Shown: positions 1 through 5,826, numbered from the stretch's first letter. The stretch is DNA of 5,856 bases from CAZPXF01 sp964590945 (GCA_964590945.1 CAZPXF010000109.1:1-5856); one strand, 5' to 3'. Notes: generated from the letters alone by a model not told the origin. Numbers and translations: made by a program.

Positions 1-1714
1 CCCCATACCCCACCTGATTATTCGGATACGACTCAAATCCCGGAAGCGGCCGCGCCCCGCGCCGCAGGTAAGCCTTCACCTTCTCCCCATAGAGATACGG
101 ATCATTTCCGCGCACGATCCCCCACTCCATCAGAAGCGCCGCCGCTCCTGTGACGAACGGCGTTGCAAATGAAGTGCCCGTCACCGCCGCATAACCGCCG
201 CCAGCAGACGTTGTGAGCACCCCGACGCCGGGGGCGGCAAGATCCGGCTTTCCTCCCCACCCTTCCATTCCGGCAAGAGGCCCTCTTCCGGAAAAATCCG
301 CATAAACAAATGTTTTCGCATCGTATGCCCCGACAGAAATAACTCTGGATGCCGATGAAGGAATCGTAAGCGTACTGACGGGCGTCGGATAGCGGAATCC
401 CGTTCCCGGATTCAGGACATTTTCGCTTGGAAGCCACAGATCATACCGTCCGTTGACGACCCGCTCCCCGCTTAATCCGATCCTCCAGATTCCCGCATCG
501 ATATACGATCCGCGCGGTATCATATCAATATAGATCTCCTGATTTGTGCTGTATGGACCCGGCTCACCGTAATACAAAAGTATTTCTGTTCCGCCCGCCT
601 GGAAACGCTGTGTCCCCAGAGTTTCCTGAAAAGGCCCGATCTGTACTCCGGATGGCGTATACAAAGATATCTGTGCCTGATCCGTATAGGATTTCCATAT
701 TTGGATATTCATACCCGTCTGGAATTCCTGTATTGCAAGCTCAATCTGTGTTTCCTCTCCGGTTTGCAGGATTCCGGATGTGTGTCCGGCGCTGCGCGCT
801 TCATTTCCCATACCAACACAGATACAGGTTCTCCCATAGTCCGCCGCTCCGTCCATGTACCGTTCCAAAAGGGAGGTTCCGTCATGGGATCCGTATGTAT
901 TCCCAAAGCTGATATTCAGCGCCAGCGGCATGCCAAGTCCCGCCGCTTTCCGAACCATATAATCTACCGCCTGTATCAGCTCCGTCGTCCGCGGAAAACC
1001 ATCCGGGCGCGGAGCGGCAAGCTTTACAACAAGAAGCTCGCTCTCAGGAGCCACCCCGGCAAACTGCGCGCCGCTTCCGGCGGCGATCCCTGCAACAGCC
1101 GTCCCATGACCGGATAAATCCGTTGCCGGAACCATCTGCAGGCGTTCCATATCCGTCGAGGCGCGCAAGGCCGAATTGATCTGCTCCTGCGAATACTCTG
1201 CCCCCAAAACATATCCCTCCGGCGGCAGGCGCTGCATCTGCGCATCCGCTCCCGCCGACTGATCCCACAGCGCCCGGATGCGTGTTGTTCCATCCGGATT
1301 CCGAAAATCCATATTTTCATAATCGATTCCTGAATCGATGATCCCGACCAGTATTCCTGTTCCAAATAAAGAAAAACGGGAATCTTGTACCAAATTGATA
1401 CAAGATACCCGTCTTCCATTTATAACCTGGAAAAATAAGCGCTTCGGTTTCTCAATATATTCCACCTCCGGGAGCGCCGCCAGCCTGTCAATTCGATCCT
1501 CCCGGATCGTAATTACCGCAAAACCATTCAGCAATTCTACGACCTCGTCCGTCAACGCACGCACGCCTGACAGATTGCCCGAATACCGGACGATCAGATC
1601 CCACTCCCGAAGCGCGGCGTCATATCCGACGTCCAGCTCCAGCGACTTCTCTCTTTCCTCTTCTGCGGCATCCATTGCAAGGTTCAAAAGATTCTCCACT
1701 TTCTGGCTTGCCAT
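1..1714 (-). CDS. Csp-like subtilisin-family (S8) serine protease, C-terminus cut by window edge
   Basis: The reading frame is open from the ATG at 1714-1712 to the left edge, giving 571 residues without a stop. The start has AGGAGG six bases upstream. Seen: the complete subtilase triad, with Asp127 in GIIDSGID, His203 in SGHGT and Ser515 in GTSFATP, plus the oxyanion Asn304 in GMGNE. Residues 1 to about 100 resemble the prodomain of clostridial Csp proteases (GY...WDLIVRYSG, ending near PEVEYIEKP). Between Asn304 and the strand before Ser515 is an extra beta-rich block of about 130 residues (roughly 312-445), where Csp proteins carry a jelly-roll insert. Known: CspB-type proteases are about 565 residues and activate the spore cortex hydrolase SleC during germination, while some relatives are pseudoproteases. 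The frame ends in a NNQVGYG sequence typical of the family's C-terminus, so probably only 10-20 residues are missing. There is no signal peptide or membrane segment. It is the second gene after rubrerythrin and no sleC is seen, so a germination role is unproven; general cytoplasmic or spore proteolysis is possible. Confidence 0.9.
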   Translation of the reverse strand, partial: MASQKVENLLNLAMDAAEEEREKSLELDVGYDAALREWDLIVRYSGNLSGVRALTDEVVELLNGFAVITIREDRIDRLAALPEVEYIEKPKRLFFQVINGRRVSCINLVQDSRFSLFGTGILVGIIDSGIDYENMDFRNPDGTTRIRALWDQSAGADAQMQRLPPEGYVLGAEYSQEQINSALRASTDMERLQMVPATDLSGHGTAVAGIAAGSGAQFAGVAPESELLVVKLAAPRPDGFPRTTELIQAVDYMVRKAAGLGMPLALNISFGNTYGSHDGTSLLERYMDGAADYGRTCICVGMGNEARSAGHTSGILQTGEETQIELAIQEFQTGMNIQIWKSYTDQAQISLYTPSGVQIGPFQETLGTQRFQAGGTEILLYYGEPGPYSTNQEIYIDMIPRGSYIDAGIWRIGLSGERVVNGRYDLWLPSENVLNPGTGFRYPTPVSTLTIPSSASRVISVGAYDAKTFVYADFSGRGPLAGMEGWGGKPDLAAPGVGVLTTSAGGGYAAVTGTSFATPFVTGAAALLMEWGIVRGNDPYLYGEKVKAYLRRGARPLPGFESYPNNQVGYG

Positions 1715-1720
1715 AACTAT

Positions 1721-1726
1721 CCTCCT
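1721..1726 (-). promoter_or_regulatory. Shine-Dalgarno of the protease, overlapping the rubrerythrin stop
   Basis: A perfect AGGAGG lies six bases before the protease ATG. It shares two bases with the TAG stop of rubrerythrin (1725-1727). This fixes the protease start and points to co-transcription, possibly with translational coupling, since ribosomes terminating on rubrerythrin arrive directly on this site. No promoter or terminator fits in the 10-base gap. Confidence 0.85.
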
Positions 1727-2333
1727 ACATAAAACATGCTTCCATATACGGCGCAAGATCCACCGGAATAAAAAATCCCTTTTCCTCTCTGCACACCGGG
1801 CAGACCTCCGGAACCTTCATCCCTGTATGAATGTGTCCGCAGTTCGTACACATCCACACCATCTCCTCTTTACTGCAGAAAAATGTATTGTCCTTCAGCA
1901 TCTGCGCGATCTTTTCATCCCGTCTTCCATGAATATTCTCAATCTCCGCAATCTGATAAAATGCCGAAGCCACCTCAAGAAACCCTTCTTCTCTGGCAAC
2001 ATCTCCAAAAGCCGGATAAATCTCTTCTCCTTCTGCAAATTCATTGTGCGCAGCTGCTTCGAACGCTGCAGTCATATCTTCGCATGGATCTACCGGATAT
2101 CCGCCATCGATCTCAATTGTCCGCCCGCACACACTTTTCAGAAGGCTGTAAAATCTTCCTGCATGCGCCCTCTCCTGATCCGCTGTAAAAAGAAGAATAT
2201 CACGCAGAGAATACATCCCCTTCTTTTCAGCCTGACCGGCAATCATTGTGTAACGATTTCTCGCCTGGCTTTCCCCGGCAAAAGCTCTCATAAGGTTTTC
2301 TTTTGTTTTACTGTTCTCAAATGCAATAGCCAT
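1725..2333 (-). CDS. rbr: Rubrerythrin (non-haem diiron peroxidase with C-terminal rubredoxin-like domain)
   Basis: This 202-residue protein is a typical two-domain rubrerythrin, a cytoplasmic enzyme that reduces hydrogen peroxide with electrons from rubredoxin or NADH-linked partners in anaerobes. Seen: an N-terminal four-helix diiron domain (about residues 1-145) with Glu21 in AGESQARNRY, Glu54 in QERAH, a glutamate-rich helix at 98-104 (probably two ligands) and an E-x-x-H pair at Glu132/His135. A C-terminal iron-binding knuckle has CTNC (162-165) and CPVC (178-181). Length is near the family norm (about 190-200). I chose the ATG at 2333, which begins MAIAFENSKT. An in-frame ATG at 2351 lies at the Shine-Dalgarno sequence (GAGGAGTG) that serves 2333 and has no good site of its own. 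It is the first gene of a likely two-gene operon with the Csp-like protease. Its promoter region carries repeats that may be operators. Family assignment is very secure; regulation is inference. Confidence 0.96.
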   Translation of the reverse strand: MAIAFENSKTKENLMRAFAGESQARNRYTMIAGQAEKKGMYSLRDILLFTADQERAHAGRFYSLLKSVCGRTIEIDGGYPVDPCEDMTAAFEAAAHNEFAEGEEIYPAFGDVAREEGFLEVASAFYQIAEIENIHGRRDEKIAQMLKDNTFFCSKEEMVWMCTNCGHIHTGMKVPEVCPVCREEKGFFIPVDLAPYMEACFM

Positions 2334-2342
2334 CTTTTCTAC

Positions 2343-2349
2343 ACTCCTC
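2343..2349 (-). promoter_or_regulatory. Ribosome binding site that decides the rubrerythrin start
   Basis: GAGGAGT lies 9 bases upstream of the ATG at 2333. The alternative in-frame ATG (2351-2349) overlaps this site, and only A-rich sequence without a Shine-Dalgarno motif precedes it. Translation should therefore begin at 2333, removing six residues (MRSVEK) from the longest frame. Confidence 0.75.
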
Positions 2350-2370
2350 ATCTTTTTCTATAGTATGTGC

Positions 2371-2415
2371 GGAAGCTTCCAGATTATACCCGCGTTCATA
2401 TTTTGTTCATATTTT
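2371..2415 (-). promoter_or_regulatory. Predicted rubrerythrin promoter with tandem repeat and palindrome
   Basis: On the minus strand a perfect TATAAT (2388-2383) sits 49 bases before the start codon. The hexamer 16-17 bases upstream (ATGAAC or TATGAA) is a poor -35. That poor -35 lies inside a perfect head-to-tail repeat of AAAATATGAAC (2415-2405 and 2404-2394), whose period is about one helical turn. A perfect 10-bp palindrome, GGAAGCTTCC (2371-2380), falls where transcription should start. A weak -35 under a repeat suggests control by a DNA-binding protein. Which one cannot be told from sequence; peroxide regulators such as PerR control rubrerythrins in some clostridia. Confidence 0.6.
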
Positions 2416-2425
2416 ATTAAATAAA
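2413..2425. repeat. AT-rich 13-bp palindrome upstream of the rubrerythrin promoter
   Basis: TTTATT-A-AATAAA (plus strand) is a perfect palindrome around one central base, directly upstream of the tandem repeat. Its size and AT-rich symmetry recall Fur/PerR-type boxes, but it does not match the PerR consensus TTATAATNATTATAA well. It could equally be chance in AT-rich DNA or an upstream promoter element. Confidence 0.3.
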
Positions 2426-2464
2426 CTTTCATACCACGAACATTTTTTTTTCACTTCTTTTGTG

Positions 2465-2604
2465 TATAGTGGAATCATCAAAAAGAAATAGTAGTTTATT
2501 GCAGATAAAACTTTTTCATAATACTTGCCAGGTAGTCCCTCTACTTGGCATCCTCCCTTTCTGGAGCAAAATCTGCAGGTGAGTCACCTGCAGATTTTCT
2601 TTTG
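2465..2604 (+). ncRNA. Candidate plus-strand small RNA, divergent from rubrerythrin
   Basis: No gene is found here, but the plus strand holds an ordered set of RNA signals. A possible -10 (TATAGT, 2465-2470, no clear -35) is followed by an A/U-rich stretch. Next comes a 10-bp hairpin (2526-2535 with 2541-2550, one G-U pair) with a UCCCU loop, then a pyrimidine-rich linker (2551-2562, UCCUCCCUUUCU), then a strong hairpin ending in TTTTCTTTT (2568-2606). Start near 2477 would give about 125-130 nt. The hairpin pairs fully only as plus-strand RNA (G-U); on the minus strand the same position is an A-C mismatch. C-rich loops and linkers able to pair with Shine-Dalgarno sequences are typical of Gram-positive regulatory RNAs. 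I do not recognise a known family. Alternatively these are only terminator and leader structures. Confidence 0.4.
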
Positions 2605-2606
2605 CT
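2568..2606. terminator. Perfect 15-bp inverted repeat, bidirectional intrinsic terminator
   Basis: The arms 2568-2582 and 2584-2598 are perfectly complementary around a single base. They begin with AAAA and end with TTTT, so they work in either direction. On the plus strand the U-tract continues as TTTTCTTTT, the stronger orientation. On the minus strand it lies 27 bases after the stop of the kinase-like gene and is followed by TTTTG, so it should also end that transcript and insulate rubrerythrin. Confidence 0.8.
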
Positions 2607-2625
2607 TATATTTAAAAGTCCCTGA

Positions 2626-4251
2626 TCATTCTGTTTTCTCCTGCTCCGTATATTTCACCTGATTTTCCACGACAGTTAATTTCTGCTCCTGCAATATCTG
2701 CTGCCAGCCGCTATCCGCCCCAATCTCCGGCGCTTTCTGTAAAATGGCTGTAAGCTTTTCTTCCTTCTGTGCAGGATCGTATGCCCCGTTAGAGCAGATA
2801 CATTTTGCGCAGATAACGGCCGCCTCTGCACGTTTCGTACATTTCTCAATTCCATCCATTCCGACAGTTTCGCCCTCTGCATACTGCTCGTTTTGCAAAT
2901 ACAGACTTGCCAGCTTCAGCATATGTGTATCATATTCTTCTCCCTCCGACGCCCCTTCATAGAGTACTTTCCTCATCTCGATCGCGTCAGAAAGATTTCC
3001 CTTGCCTTCCTGAATATCCGCCCCTCTTGCATACAGTTCCTTTTGGAGTCTTCTGTCTGCATCTCCTTCTTTCCATTCCTCCCACGTCCCGATCCGTTCC
3101 GTGATCAGCGAAAGAGCTTCCTCTGTTTTTTCCATTTTTTCATAAATTCTTATGACGTCCACAAGAACCTCCGTTTTTTCAACGCCGGAAAGAGTCTCCG
3201 CCGTCTCTAAGATCTTCTGTGCTGCGGCGTCGGCATCTTCCGAAGTGATTCCATAATCCTCTAAGCGGAATTTCGCCAGTATTTCATAATCCGGCGCATT
3301 TTTCAGCATTTGGGATAATCTCTCCGATGCGTTTTCCGACGTCCCGGAGGACGCCTCCGACATCTCCGCCGCCTTTTGAAACGGCTCCAGACATGCTTCA
3401 TAATCCTCCAGCCTCTCGTAATACAGAAGTCCCAGCTTTAGATGAAGCTCCGCCAGCTCTTCGCTTCGTCCATCATCTGATACCGATACTTCTGCCATCT
3501 TTTCCGTCTCCGATCCGGCGCTGGACGCCTCAGCTTTTGAAAATATCATCTGTGCCCCGGCGATCATAACAATAACTGCCGCAACTGCCGCAAGATATTT
3601 GCGGTACTTCTGTATATGCAGTTCCTGCCCGGTATCTTCCTTTCCTTCTCTGCCTTTTTTCCATTTCCCCGCAGACTTCTTCGATATGCTCCCCCGGCAC
3701 CGCGTCAGCATGGCTTTCACATCTGCGGCCCCATGCGCTCCCCGCATACTGTCCGGGCCGGTCAGCCTCCGGAGCATCCGCTCCATCCGGTATTCTTCAA
3801 GCCTCCCCATCTCCCTGGACGCTTCTGTCTTCGCCAGCATATACTGCATGGTCTTTCCTATCGTATATAAATCATGGTAAATGCCCGGCCTCCGTTTTCC
3901 GATGCTCTCCTCCGGGAAAAATGCAGACTGGATACGCCTGTCAAACATCTGCCTTACTATCTCCCGGTTATTCTCATGCTCCGTGTCTAAAAGATATACT
4001 TTATTATCCATTCCTATGATAATCGTATACGGCGTAAGAAACTGGTAGATTTTCACCGGCCTGCATCTGTGCAGATTGCCGACACAGTCAATGATCTGGC
4101 TGCTCCAGTTGTAGAAGATCTCCCTGGAAATATACCCTTCCTCGCGGCACACCTCCTGGAGAGTCCGCCCTGAAATATGATTCAGTACCAAATGGCACTG
4201 TCCTCCCTGCTCGATCGTCTGGATAACGTCAAATTTTCTGTTCCCATGCAT
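2626..4251 (-). CDS. Membrane-anchored degenerate protein-kinase-like (pseudokinase) protein with TPR-like C-terminal region
   Basis: The protein has 541 residues. Residues 7-186 look like a Hanks-type Ser/Thr kinase without β1-β3 and helix C: HLVLNHISGRTL matches the hinge, VYLLDTE the DFG strand, and DLYTIGKTMQYML (127-139) helix F. Key residues are lost. The catalytic-loop HRDxKPxN region reads IYQFLTPYTI (68-77), so Asp, Lys and Asn are Phe71, Thr73 and Thr76; DFG is DTE (89-91). No glycine loop or VAIK lysine exists. An in-frame TGA lies two codons before the ATG, so the missing N-lobe is not a start error. A basic linker (191-218) precedes one hydrophobic helix (about 219-237), placing the N-domain inside the cell and residues 238-541 outside. 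The outer part is acidic, with TPR-like helical pairs near 264-298, 357-390 and 402-435. AAGGAGA lies 8-9 bases before the start. The likely role is scaffolding or sensing. The layout resembles T7SS EssB/YukC, but no T7SS gene is nearby. Confidence 0.8.
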   Translation of the reverse strand: MHGNRKFDVIQTIEQGGQCHLVLNHISGRTLQEVCREEGYISREIFYNWSSQIIDCVGNLHRCRPVKIYQFLTPYTIIIGMDNKVYLLDTEHENNREIVRQMFDRRIQSAFFPEESIGKRRPGIYHDLYTIGKTMQYMLAKTEASREMGRLEEYRMERMLRRLTGPDSMRGAHGAADVKAMLTRCRGSISKKSAGKWKKGREGKEDTGQELHIQKYRKYLAAVAAVIVMIAGAQMIFSKAEASSAGSETEKMAEVSVSDDGRSEELAELHLKLGLLYYERLEDYEACLEPFQKAAEMSEASSGTSENASERLSQMLKNAPDYEILAKFRLEDYGITSEDADAAAQKILETAETLSGVEKTEVLVDVIRIYEKMEKTEEALSLITERIGTWEEWKEGDADRRLQKELYARGADIQEGKGNLSDAIEMRKVLYEGASEGEEYDTHMLKLASLYLQNEQYAEGETVGMDGIEKCTKRAEAAVICAKCICSNGAYDPAQKEEKLTAILQKAPEIGADSGWQQILQEQKLTVVENQVKYTEQEKTE

Positions 4252-4333
4252 AGTTCATCTCTCCTTATAAAATGATAAGAAACATGAAATCAGAATCCGA
4301 TATGAACTTGAATTGAATTAGAATAGTGATATC

Positions 4334-4362
4334 ATCATAATTTATTTTGCCGGAAATTGCAA
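4334..4362 (-). promoter_or_regulatory. Predicted sigma-A promoter of the pseudokinase gene
   Basis: On the minus strand TTGCAA (4362-4357) and TATGAT (4339-4334) are separated by exactly 17 bases. They match the consensus at four and five of six positions. The -35 begins directly after the T-tract of the phosphofructokinase terminator. Transcription would start near 4327, leaving a 5' leader of about 75 bases with no strong hairpin that I can see. The gene is thus probably its own transcription unit. Confidence 0.6.
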
Positions 4363-4363
4363 G

Positions 4364-4391
4364 AAAAAAAGGAACCGCATTCCGCGATTCC
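4364..4391 (-). terminator. Intrinsic terminator of the phosphofructokinase gene
   Basis: On the minus strand, an 8-bp stem (GGAATCGC with GCGGTTCC, one G-U pair, 5-base loop GGAAT) is followed by seven T residues (4370-4364). It lies 16 bases after the TAA stop of the phosphofructokinase gene, a standard position and form for a rho-independent terminator. Confidence 0.85.
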
Positions 4392-4407
4392 CAAAACTTT
4401 ATAATTC

Positions 4408-5640
4408 TTATTTCTTTCTGTAAAGATGTCTCGGAATACCATCCACCATGACAGGAGATACATCTCCCTGGATCAATGGCTGTACATACTTCACAAATTC
4501 CGCTGTTACATCGGAACCATCCTTTGTGATCCACTCTCTTGGAACGATCTTCTCATCGTTAGCAATCTTATGTACATCTCTTACTGCTGTTCCGCACTGA
4601 TAAGGCGCATCCGAAATACGGTCGAGAATAACCATCTTTCCGGAATCTCCTTCGTCAGCTGCCATGACAGCGGCGCCGCCTACGGCATATGCCTCAAGAA
4701 TATCTACACGGGAAGCAAGATGGGAACCGGATCTCTGAAGCGTGCTGAACTCCACTGCCCTTGTCTTGCATCCGATCTCGCCTGCGATCAGTCCTGCAAG
4801 GAAGCTTGCTGTTCCTGTGAGCTGCTTATGTCCGAACGCGTCTACAAAGTCAACGCTGGAACCATATTCGCAGACATATTTACCCTCTGCCGTCTTAATA
4901 CCCTCAGATACGGCTACAACAACGGATGACTTCTTCTCCATCAGCTTCTTAACCTTTGCGACAAACTTATCGATGTCAAATGGAACCTCCGGCAGATAGA
5001 TCATATCGCAGCCCTCGCAGTCCTCTCCTTTTGCAAGTGCGGCAGCGCCTGTAAGCCAGCCTGCATTTCTTCCCATAATCTCAATGATCGTGACAAGTCC
5101 CTTTGGATACTCAAGACACATACTGTCACGGATGACTTCCTTAACGGATGTGCCAATAAATTTTGCAGCGCTGCCGAATCCCGGCGTATGATCTGTGAGC
5201 GCAAGATCATTATCAATCGTCTTCGGACATCCGATAAAGCGAATCTCACTTCCTGTCAGAAGACCATAATCCGATAACTTCTTGATCGTATCCATGGAAT
5301 CGTTTCCGCCGATATATACGAAGATCTCGATCTCAAGCTTGTGCAGGATCTCAAAGATCTTATCATATACTTCTTTATTCTCATGGATATCCGGCAGTTT
5401 GTAACGGCATGAACCAAGAAAAGCTGCCGGCGTTCTCTTCAAAAGCTCAACGTCCAGATTATTTGTGATGTGATCTCCAAGATTGATGTACTTCTCTTTC
5501 ATCAGTCCCTGAATACCATTTAACATACCATATACGTGTTTGGCGCCTCTGTCCCTTGCTGTACAATAAACTCCTGCAAGACTGGAGTTGATCGCAGCTG
5601 TCGGGCCGCCTGATTGTCCTACAATAACATTACCCTGCAT
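4408..5640 (-). CDS. pfp: 6-phosphofructokinase, probably pyrophosphate-dependent (PPi-PFK)
   Basis: This cytoplasmic glycolytic enzyme phosphorylates fructose 6-phosphate to fructose 1,6-bisphosphate. The PPi-dependent form is reversible and saves ATP. The 410 residues fit the roughly 400-residue PFK group with single-domain PPi enzymes. Seen in order: phosphoryl-donor loop GQSGGPTAAIN (8-18), GGNDS (111-115), PKTIDND (139-145, catalytic base Asp143), EIMGRNAGWL (187-196, substrate contact) and QRSGSHLASRVD (302-313). Known: ATP enzymes have GGDG and a Gly or similar residue before TIDND, whereas PPi enzymes carry an Asp at the second site and a Lys in PKTIDND. Here Asp114 and Lys140 favour PPi. 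Asn113 replaces the first Asp of the usual GGDD. The ATG at 5640 has AGGAGG 8 bases upstream. The gene follows tRNA-Arg with a terminator between them. I see no clean promoter in the 78-base gap, so it may use a weak promoter or read-through. Family is certain; donor specificity is inference. Confidence 0.93.
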   Translation of the reverse strand: MQGNVIVGQSGGPTAAINSSLAGVYCTARDRGAKHVYGMLNGIQGLMKEKYINLGDHITNNLDVELLKRTPAAFLGSCRYKLPDIHENKEVYDKIFEILHKLEIEIFVYIGGNDSMDTIKKLSDYGLLTGSEIRFIGCPKTIDNDLALTDHTPGFGSAAKFIGTSVKEVIRDSMCLEYPKGLVTIIEIMGRNAGWLTGAAALAKGEDCEGCDMIYLPEVPFDIDKFVAKVKKLMEKKSSVVVAVSEGIKTAEGKYVCEYGSSVDFVDAFGHKQLTGTASFLAGLIAGEIGCKTRAVEFSTLQRSGSHLASRVDILEAYAVGGAAVMAADEGDSGKMVILDRISDAPYQCGTAVRDVHKIANDEKIVPREWITKDGSDVTAEFVKYVQPLIQGDVSPVMVDGIPRHLYRKK

Positions 5641-5680
5641 TCGCAGTACCTCCTATCTGAATATCATTTTCTAAAACATT

Positions 5681-5712
5681 TAAAAACCCTGAAACGGCTT
5701 CGTTTCAGGGTT
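5681..5712 (-). terminator. Intrinsic terminator of tRNA-Arg
   Basis: On the minus strand a perfect 12-bp stem (5712-5701 with 5696-5685, 4-base loop AAGC) ends in TTTTT followed by an AT-rich stretch. It starts 6 bases after the tRNA discriminator base, so it defines the 3' end of the tRNA transcript. It also stands between the tRNA promoter and the phosphofructokinase gene. Confidence 0.88.
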
Positions 5713-5718
5713 CCAAAA

Positions 5719-5792
5719 CGTGCGATAGAGGATTCGAACCCCCGACCTTCTGGTCCGTAGCCAGACGCTCTATCCAGCTGAGCTAATCGCAC
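5719..5792 (-). tRNA. tRNA-Arg (anticodon ACG)
   Basis: A complete 74-nt cloverleaf can be drawn on the minus strand. The acceptor stem is GTGCGAT with ATCGCAC and discriminator G. The D-stem is GCTC with GAGC. The anticodon stem is TCTGG with CCAGA around loop CTACGGA, giving anticodon ACG. The variable loop is 5 bases (AGGTC). The T-arm is GGGGG-TTCGAAT-CCTCT, with two G-U pairs. ACG is normally edited to ICG and reads CGU, CGC and CGA codons. CCA is not encoded (TTT follows the discriminator), so it must be added by nucleotidyltransferase. Confidence 0.97.
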
Positions 5793-5824
5793 ATTCTGTT
5801 GTCGAACTTGTTCAGCAACAGAAT
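5793..5824 (-). repeat. Inverted repeat forming the 5' leader of tRNA-Arg
   Basis: Nine bases, ATTCTGTTG (5793-5801), are perfectly complementary to CAACAGAAT (5816-5824), with an inner GAAC/GTTC pair (5804-5807 with 5810-5813). It touches the first base of the tRNA and lies downstream of the promoter. The leader RNA would therefore fold into a hairpin stacked next to the acceptor stem, at the RNase P cleavage site. It could instead be an operator near the transcription start. Confidence 0.7.
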
Positions 5825-5826
5825 AT

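Noticed and set aside
1..1714. Possible frameshift in the protease gene, since short frames appear in its other frames
   Set aside because: I read every codon from 1714 to 2 in one frame: no stop occurs, and Asp, His, Asn and Ser active-site residues all share that frame.
2334..2351. Longer rubrerythrin start at 2351 (six extra residues)
   Set aside because: That ATG overlaps the Shine-Dalgarno site serving the ATG at 2333 and has no ribosome binding site itself; family proteins begin near MAIAFENSKT.
1338..2363. A 341-codon plus-strand open frame
   Set aside because: It is antisense to rubrerythrin and the protease prodomain, both clearly recognised. Its translation is Ser/His/Phe-rich low-quality sequence with no motif, and no good ribosome binding site precedes it.
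2413..2425. Firm assignment of the AT palindrome as a PerR box
   Set aside because: It matches the PerR consensus poorly; kept only as an unnamed palindrome.
2516..2551. Minus-strand 11-codon peptide (MPSRGTTWQVL) after GGGAGG
   Set aside because: The GGAGG touches the ATG with no spacing, which would not permit normal initiation, and the bases are explained by the plus-strand hairpin.
4252..4333. Repeated TTCA/ATTCAA-like runs in the leader of the pseudokinase gene
   Set aside because: The repeats are short, irregular and AT-rich, and form no stable hairpin or recognised riboswitch; chance composition explains them.
4265..4534. 89-codon minus-strand frame running across the end of the phosphofructokinase gene
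   Set aside because: It overlaps the end of pfp in another frame and crosses the pfp terminator; the translation has no recognisable features.
4426..4929. 167-codon plus-strand frame inside the phosphofructokinase gene
   Set aside because: It is antisense to highly conserved PFK coding sequence, with no supporting RBS or family similarity.
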